DNA of 64,000 nt from Membranipora membranacea (Eukaryota > Bryozoa > Gymnolaemata > Cheilostomatida > Membraniporidae), in assembly GCA_914767715.1 (NCBI GenBank), contig OU612073.1, positions 7,190,001 through 7,254,000 on the forward strand. The letters run 5' to 3'. The position numbers were made by a program, and so were the translations under genes. The notes beneath the pieces were generated by a model. The model did no database searches. It was not told where the DNA came from and worked only from the letters and a program-made list of their open reading frames with translations. Shown here one piece after another: positions 59,145-64,000 of this stretch. Every line of letters starts with the position of its first letter. Positions within the stretch are counted from its first letter, which is position 1.

Positions 59145-62100
59145 ATGTCAGGTGAGATACTATTTGATATAAATTTGGTCACTGATCACAGATTTTTATA
59201 TACTCAATTGAAGGGGAAAATAATGAAAAATAATTAAATTAATACGCTTTACCCCGTGCTTGTTGGTTTCAAATGCTGATTGGGAGATACTGTTGGTAAA
59301 TAATCTTTGGACTGACAAAGAATTCACAAGTAAATGAACTTTGATTTGCTGATTCTGCAGAGAATAGGACGAGAAATTCTGCTGTGTTACCAAAGGAGAG
59401 ATATGTGCGAGTGGTCGAGAGTCAACCAAGGTATATTTCAAACTTTAACCCTCCCATAGCATGAATACAATGCTTTGAAGAGAAGGTGTTGGACTTATTA
59501 TGACTACGCATTACTCGTTTCTTTTAACTTTGTTTTACATTTTGCAATGATTGACAGCATTTCCATTAATGTTGATTATGCTTACAGTTTCCATGTGCTC
59601 AGATTTTCCAAAGCAGCAATGCTATACCGTATCAAATTTGACCTTTAAATTCTATTAGTAACAAGATTTCGATTAATTTTTGATCGATTCAAACAATATC
59701 GAGTTCTTTGAATGGTTCGCTTAAATTGCATCAATTCCCATCCATATAGCATGGTGTATATAGGCCAGATTTAGGTAGGTAAGAGTGACACTTAGGTCTA
59801 ATAAATTAGCCGTCTCTTTTCTCAGTGGAGCGAATCTCAGACTGGACCACGGTAGAAAGCTAAGAAAAATAACCTTCCAGAGTTCTGGTAGAGGAAAAAC
59901 AAAACAAGCAAAAGTAAGTTCAGTATCTTGTTTCTAGAACATTTTCACACTAAAAAAAACAGTCAAACAATCAACAATACATTCTTAAAGTGTCCCACAT
60001 TTTCAGGAAGGGTATGCAACACCTTCAGGCAGAAACTACCAGTGTCAGGCTAGTTAAAAAAATGTTAACTCCAAGCGGCTCCAGACACAAATATGTGCCA
60101 TTGTATAATATCACAAAATTTGTGTTGTTTGATACTTAAAGGCCACAAAGTCTCACTTGCAGCCGTTTGAGAATGCCTGTTATAGGAATTGCTTGGATAA
60201 CAAATGCTGGTTACAGAGAAGGTATTTACCGAATGATTGGGGCAGCTGTCAACGAAATCCAGGATGGTTCTTCAAACTGAAATGAAATTGTGCTTCTCGG
60301 AATCAACGCAGTGAAATCAGTCAAAGGCCTAACCTAACCTAAATTCCCAACAATAATGTTGATTATTCTATAAATCTATAAATTGTTATGAATTGAGAGC
60401 ATTGATTTGGCAAAACTCATGTGGCTTCTTGTTTCTACAATCACAATTTATTCCAGTATGACTATGTGAGAGATAATCCCTCTCCTGATGCAATGATACA
60501 ATGGGTGTGCAGGCAAGATGATTGGCAGAACTTTATTCCTAAGTTAATTGTCTCAGTTGTTCATGGTGGTGAAACCCAGACTCAATTCCCTGTACAAAAA
60601 GCAGAAGAAAATCTCACCAATGGTCTGATAAACCTAGCATCCATCACTGGTATGTCTATAGTTTATGGTGTACAGTTCTAGTTCTTTGGCGCCGTAAATA
60701 CTTGATTGTTAAAAATCACTGTAGCCATTATCATGAGTCCGGCTACAAATCTCGAGACAGGTACTTTGGAACAATTACTTAGGGCTTCTATCCTACTGTC
60801 ACCAATGCTATAATAGCTACTCGCTTCCTCATTAATTTATAACTTGAATATTACTCATTTGTGAGCTAGAAGCAGCTCCATGTGTTATGGCATCAGTCAA
60901 TGACTTGGTAACGAAACTATAACAAATCAATAATTTTAACTTTAAAGCCCACCATGTCTGTGTGTGCATGTGTTAAAAATGGAACAGTTCCAGCCATGCC
61001 ATTGTGATGTCTGCCTGACTTGCTGGCGCCAGTTCTGTTTGTATACAGGTATAACTAAATTAAGCAAACTAGAATAAATGCAACTTATGTATGCATGAAT
61101 GTACAGTGTCTCATTCTTCTTACACATAAATGATTTCTGATCCTAGCGTTTATTATCCTACCCTAGGTGCTTGGATAACAACTTCTGGTTACAGAGAAGG
61201 TATTTACCGAATGATCGGGGCAGCTGTCAACGAAATCCAGGATAGTTCCTCAAACGGAAATGAAATTGTGCTTCTCGGAATCAACGCAGTGAAATCAGTC
61301 AAAGGCCTTCCATATTCAACAGAGGTGGGTTATTCTATATCAATGTCTATCATGACCTGCTTTGATGTTTTTTAATAATGATTACCAGACAATTAAAATG
61401 CTTCACAAAATATGATGACCCAATTTTGAATAAGTAATGCAATGCCTTCCATGGAAAGGAGGATCCTATTGACTTCTGACACCAGTGATGCCTAGTGATG
61501 CTCCCTCACTTAGCTTCTCTCCGGTTTGTTTGTAGGACCACACTGGAACATTGGCCTACCCCCATTAAAATGGCAGCAAAGGTCATCATTTGCTCGAGCA
61601 AAATCATTCCCATTTCCTATTTGTCGACTCAGTTGATGAACATGCAGCTCAAACGTGGAGATATCAATATGAAAAAGATCTTCAAGGAAAATATGGTAAG
61701 TTTACAAACATGTTTATGTTTTGTCTTGATAATTCAGTATCAAAAGGCATCAATGATAGTATTGGGAGTGGGTATACATCAATATTGAGACATTCATGTA
61801 TCACGTTCACAACTGTGACCAATAACACATGGTATTATGCAACCCATTACCACCAAATAAGCAGCTTTTCTTCTGATAAGCTTCAGTGTAGGTAACAGTG
61901 ATATAGGGATACTACATATCATGATGATCAGGTGCTTTGAAAATGATTTTAAAAAGCGCTCATTTGGATAATCTTAGAATTAATGAAGATGCAAAAATCC
62001 GTGTCTGTAGAACTTTTCAATAGCAATTGAAAAAGTATCTAAGAAAGATGATCTAAGCAACCTCGACAAACTACTAATTTAGAGGATTTCTTGCAGACCA

Positions 62101-63277
62101 AAGATGTAGACTTGTCCGTCTATTAGTGAATGGTGACTGTGAATCACTTGACAGTTGCTTGAGAAGTGTCAGTGATGATATACCACTGGTAGTCATGGCT
62201 GGAACAGGAGGTGGAGCTGATGTACTCATAAGCGTTCTCAAGAACCAAAGTGGCAACCAGATAAAGAGGTACACACACAACATTTATATTAGTTTCGACA
62301 GCCTCCGTTGGCTATCACATTTACAAGCTATAATTACCTTTTAAGAGGCATGGCAGTGCACTTTCCTGCACTCATTTGAAATAAATGATGGTTGTTATGA
62401 TATGATGCGATGTTGGCTGAAAATAGCCTGATTGAGTTGATAAAACTTTTATCAAGGACTAGTTTAGCCCTTGATGTTAGCACAATAATGTTATGATGCT
62501 CACATTGCGAGAAATCTTGACCATTTTATGCGTGCCATATTGGTAGCCGAGTGTTTTTTTGGGAAAAAAATTGTGGTTATAATTGTCCTGCTATAACCAT
62601 GGCCATAACTGTCTTTACAACAATTAATTTCTTTACAGTCTTGATAATGAGATCGAGCAGGTGAAGGCTGAAGAAATATGTTCAAAAGGGAGACGACTGG
62701 TATGTTAAACTGCTTATATCACTACTAATAATACCTCAATCAGAATTAGGCTCAATAATGTAATAGAACCATGCACCCGATGCAACTTATGTCAGCAATC
62801 GCAGCTAATATATCTGAAAATTTGGATGTTGCGGGTTTGTAACTTTGTTGTGGAACACTGTTTATCACACCTTGATAGTTTATCTTTATTTGCGACGTAG
62901 ATCAACAGTTCTTCCTTTCACGGATTTCCCCTTATGGTACGTTTAGCCTTACATCTCATACTTGATTGTTTGGTTCTGTCACGACCATCATGTCTTGTAT
63001 CAGCAAGACTTGCACTTGCACCTACCAAAAGTGTACATTATTGACAGACTGATATCAAATTCTATTTTCGCATTTTCGTTGACCAAGGATATACTTTCTT
63101 ATACAGATAACAGTTTGTGATCCAAATGATAACGACCTCAGTGGAGGGACCCTCGACGAAGCAATCTTGGATGCAGCTTTCAAGATCCAAAATATGAGTC
63201 TAGACCATTACCAGCTTCAGCTACAGTTGGCGTTGGATCTAAACAAAGCTCACTATGCCCGAACTGCTGTGCACAAG
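59145..63277 (+). pseudogene. TRPM-family channel, copy 2 (first nine exons, in-frame stop)
   Basis: Exons correspond one-to-one with copy 1: 59145-59151, 59361-59430, 59826-59913, 60457-60649, 61167-61324, 61536-61695, 62097-62268, 62639-62699, 63107-63277. Lengths are identical except exon 1 (shorter) and exon 4 (one codon shorter), and phases match. The encoded part covers the N-terminal SLOG/TRPM homology region (YDYVRDNPSPDAMIQWV, SVVHGGETQTQF, GTGGGADVLISVLKNQ). Exon 6 has an in-frame TAA at 61566-61568 where copy 1 has Asn, although the exon keeps its length and splice sites. Read literally, the product stops after ~180 residues. All other exons are open, so the loss is recent, or this allele or assembly base is wrong. 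The armadillo, transmembrane and C-terminal exons would lie beyond the window. Exon 1 (Met-Ser) is inferred from similarity and phase. Confidence 0.85.
60190..60330 (+). pseudogene. Misplaced broken duplicate of TRPM exon 5
   Basis: This segment is nearly identical to exon 5 of copy 2 (61167-61324), including copy-2-specific gggcagctgtcaacgaaatc, but it lies before exon 4. It carries TGA at 60278-60280 where the real exon has CGG-type sequence, it lacks the AG acceptor, and its 3' end is replaced by aacctaacctaa. It cannot be spliced as an exon and is a dead partial duplication inside the intron. Confidence 0.9.
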
Positions 63278-64000
63278 GTTCGTAAAACCAAAATATTTAG
63301 TTACCTCAACGATTAGCAAGATAACTGGGGGTTCCCATTTCGGAGGGGGCGACTTATACGCCATTTCCTGGCCAACCCCCAATACGTTAGAAATATGATT
63401 TTTGAAGTGTATACAGAAAGTTGCTGTGAACAGCATTGGCAGGACAAAAACTTCATATAGGTGGAAATACGGCCTTGTCACCTTGAAAAAGGCAGAAAAA
63501 TTCAGCACCAGCCACATGTGCACCCAAGTCACCTTTAATATGCTGAGAAATATAATAATATCAGTAGTAATTTATGGCGGGATGGTGGTAATTGGGAAAA
63601 AGACGTCTGGAGTCCTTTCAGTCATTTAGATAATAGGAACGAGACAAACCCATGAACAGGTGTAAAAAACTCTGTATATTTTTTTCATATGATATCATTA
63701 TTTAACAGGATCAACCTAGCCATATGTTGGCTGTCATTGGCTGTTGGGTGTGAGGAAGAGCCAATCCCAACAACCAATTAGAGAGGTCACATTGACAAGG
63801 ATTAATCCACTCAAAACTGAGTAATTCTATGCCTTGTGGTGAACACCATAGCTATAGTAGAAACTTATTTATTTTCATTTACGTTTGTGGAACTTGCGAC
63901 CATTTTTCGAGTCATAAATGGCCTACAATCACCTTGCTGCCAATTGTTGCGACCGATTACTCAATGTGCACCTGGAGCTGGTCGACTCAGACTGGTAAAT
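63278..64000. other. Intron 9 of TRPM copy 2; no further exon seen
   Basis: The donor of exon 9 is at 63278. No counterpart of copy-1 exon 10 is found before the window ends. The segment 63715-63790 contains ttggctgtcattggctgttg and related palindromic words shared with 14140-14245. Confidence 0.5.

Overview
The window is animal nuclear DNA. It has spliced genes with GT-AG introns of about 100 bp to 2 kb and AT-rich intergenic DNA. It also holds tRNA-derived SINEs, fold-back MITEs and decayed LINE fragments. The gene set (TRPM channel, C-type lectin, thrombospondin-repeat membrane protein, ORC5, kinesin-light-chain-type TPR protein) fits a non-vertebrate metazoan. The TIR-like plus TPR gene type is expanded in sponges, placozoans, cnidarians and lancelets, but I cannot name the species. 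No bacterial-type operon, CRISPR array or rRNA is visible. I built the exon models by hand, requiring matching splice phases and no internal stops, because most exons are too short to stand out as open frames.

Layout. 1-188 (-): first exon of a secreted protein, cut by the window edge. 5142-6970 (-): nine TPR repeats in an intact frame, with a broken TIR-like N-terminal part upstream. 11023-13627 (+): seven-exon gene of unknown function (285 aa). 14255-19597 (-): single-pass membrane protein with a thrombospondin-type repeat. 20480-27784 (-): complete 12-exon ORC5 (430 aa). 31272-46035 (+): complete 23-exon TRPM-family cation channel (1111 aa). 49055-50006 (-): four-exon gene for a 74-aa secreted peptide with a strict 11-residue cysteine repeat. 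53947-55130: remnants of two LINEs. 56756-58056 (+): secreted C-type lectin. 59145-63277 (+): the first nine exons of a second TRPM copy, in tandem with the first and carrying an in-frame stop. It probably continues beyond the window.

The rest is repeats: at least six MITE or fold-back families, a 620-bp dispersed repeat in two inverted copies 47 kb apart, several SINEs, microsatellites and a 10-bp minisatellite inside a TRPM intron.

The genes do not form a pathway. The TRPM pair is the main local feature: a tandem duplication that includes 5' flanking DNA, a doubled first exon in copy 1, and a stop codon plus a misplaced, broken extra exon in copy 2. The encoded channel lacks most of the usual filter-to-S6 linker and has an altered S2-S3 calcium site. 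The most unusual new object is the small secreted peptide with four CX3C pairs spaced exactly 11 residues apart.
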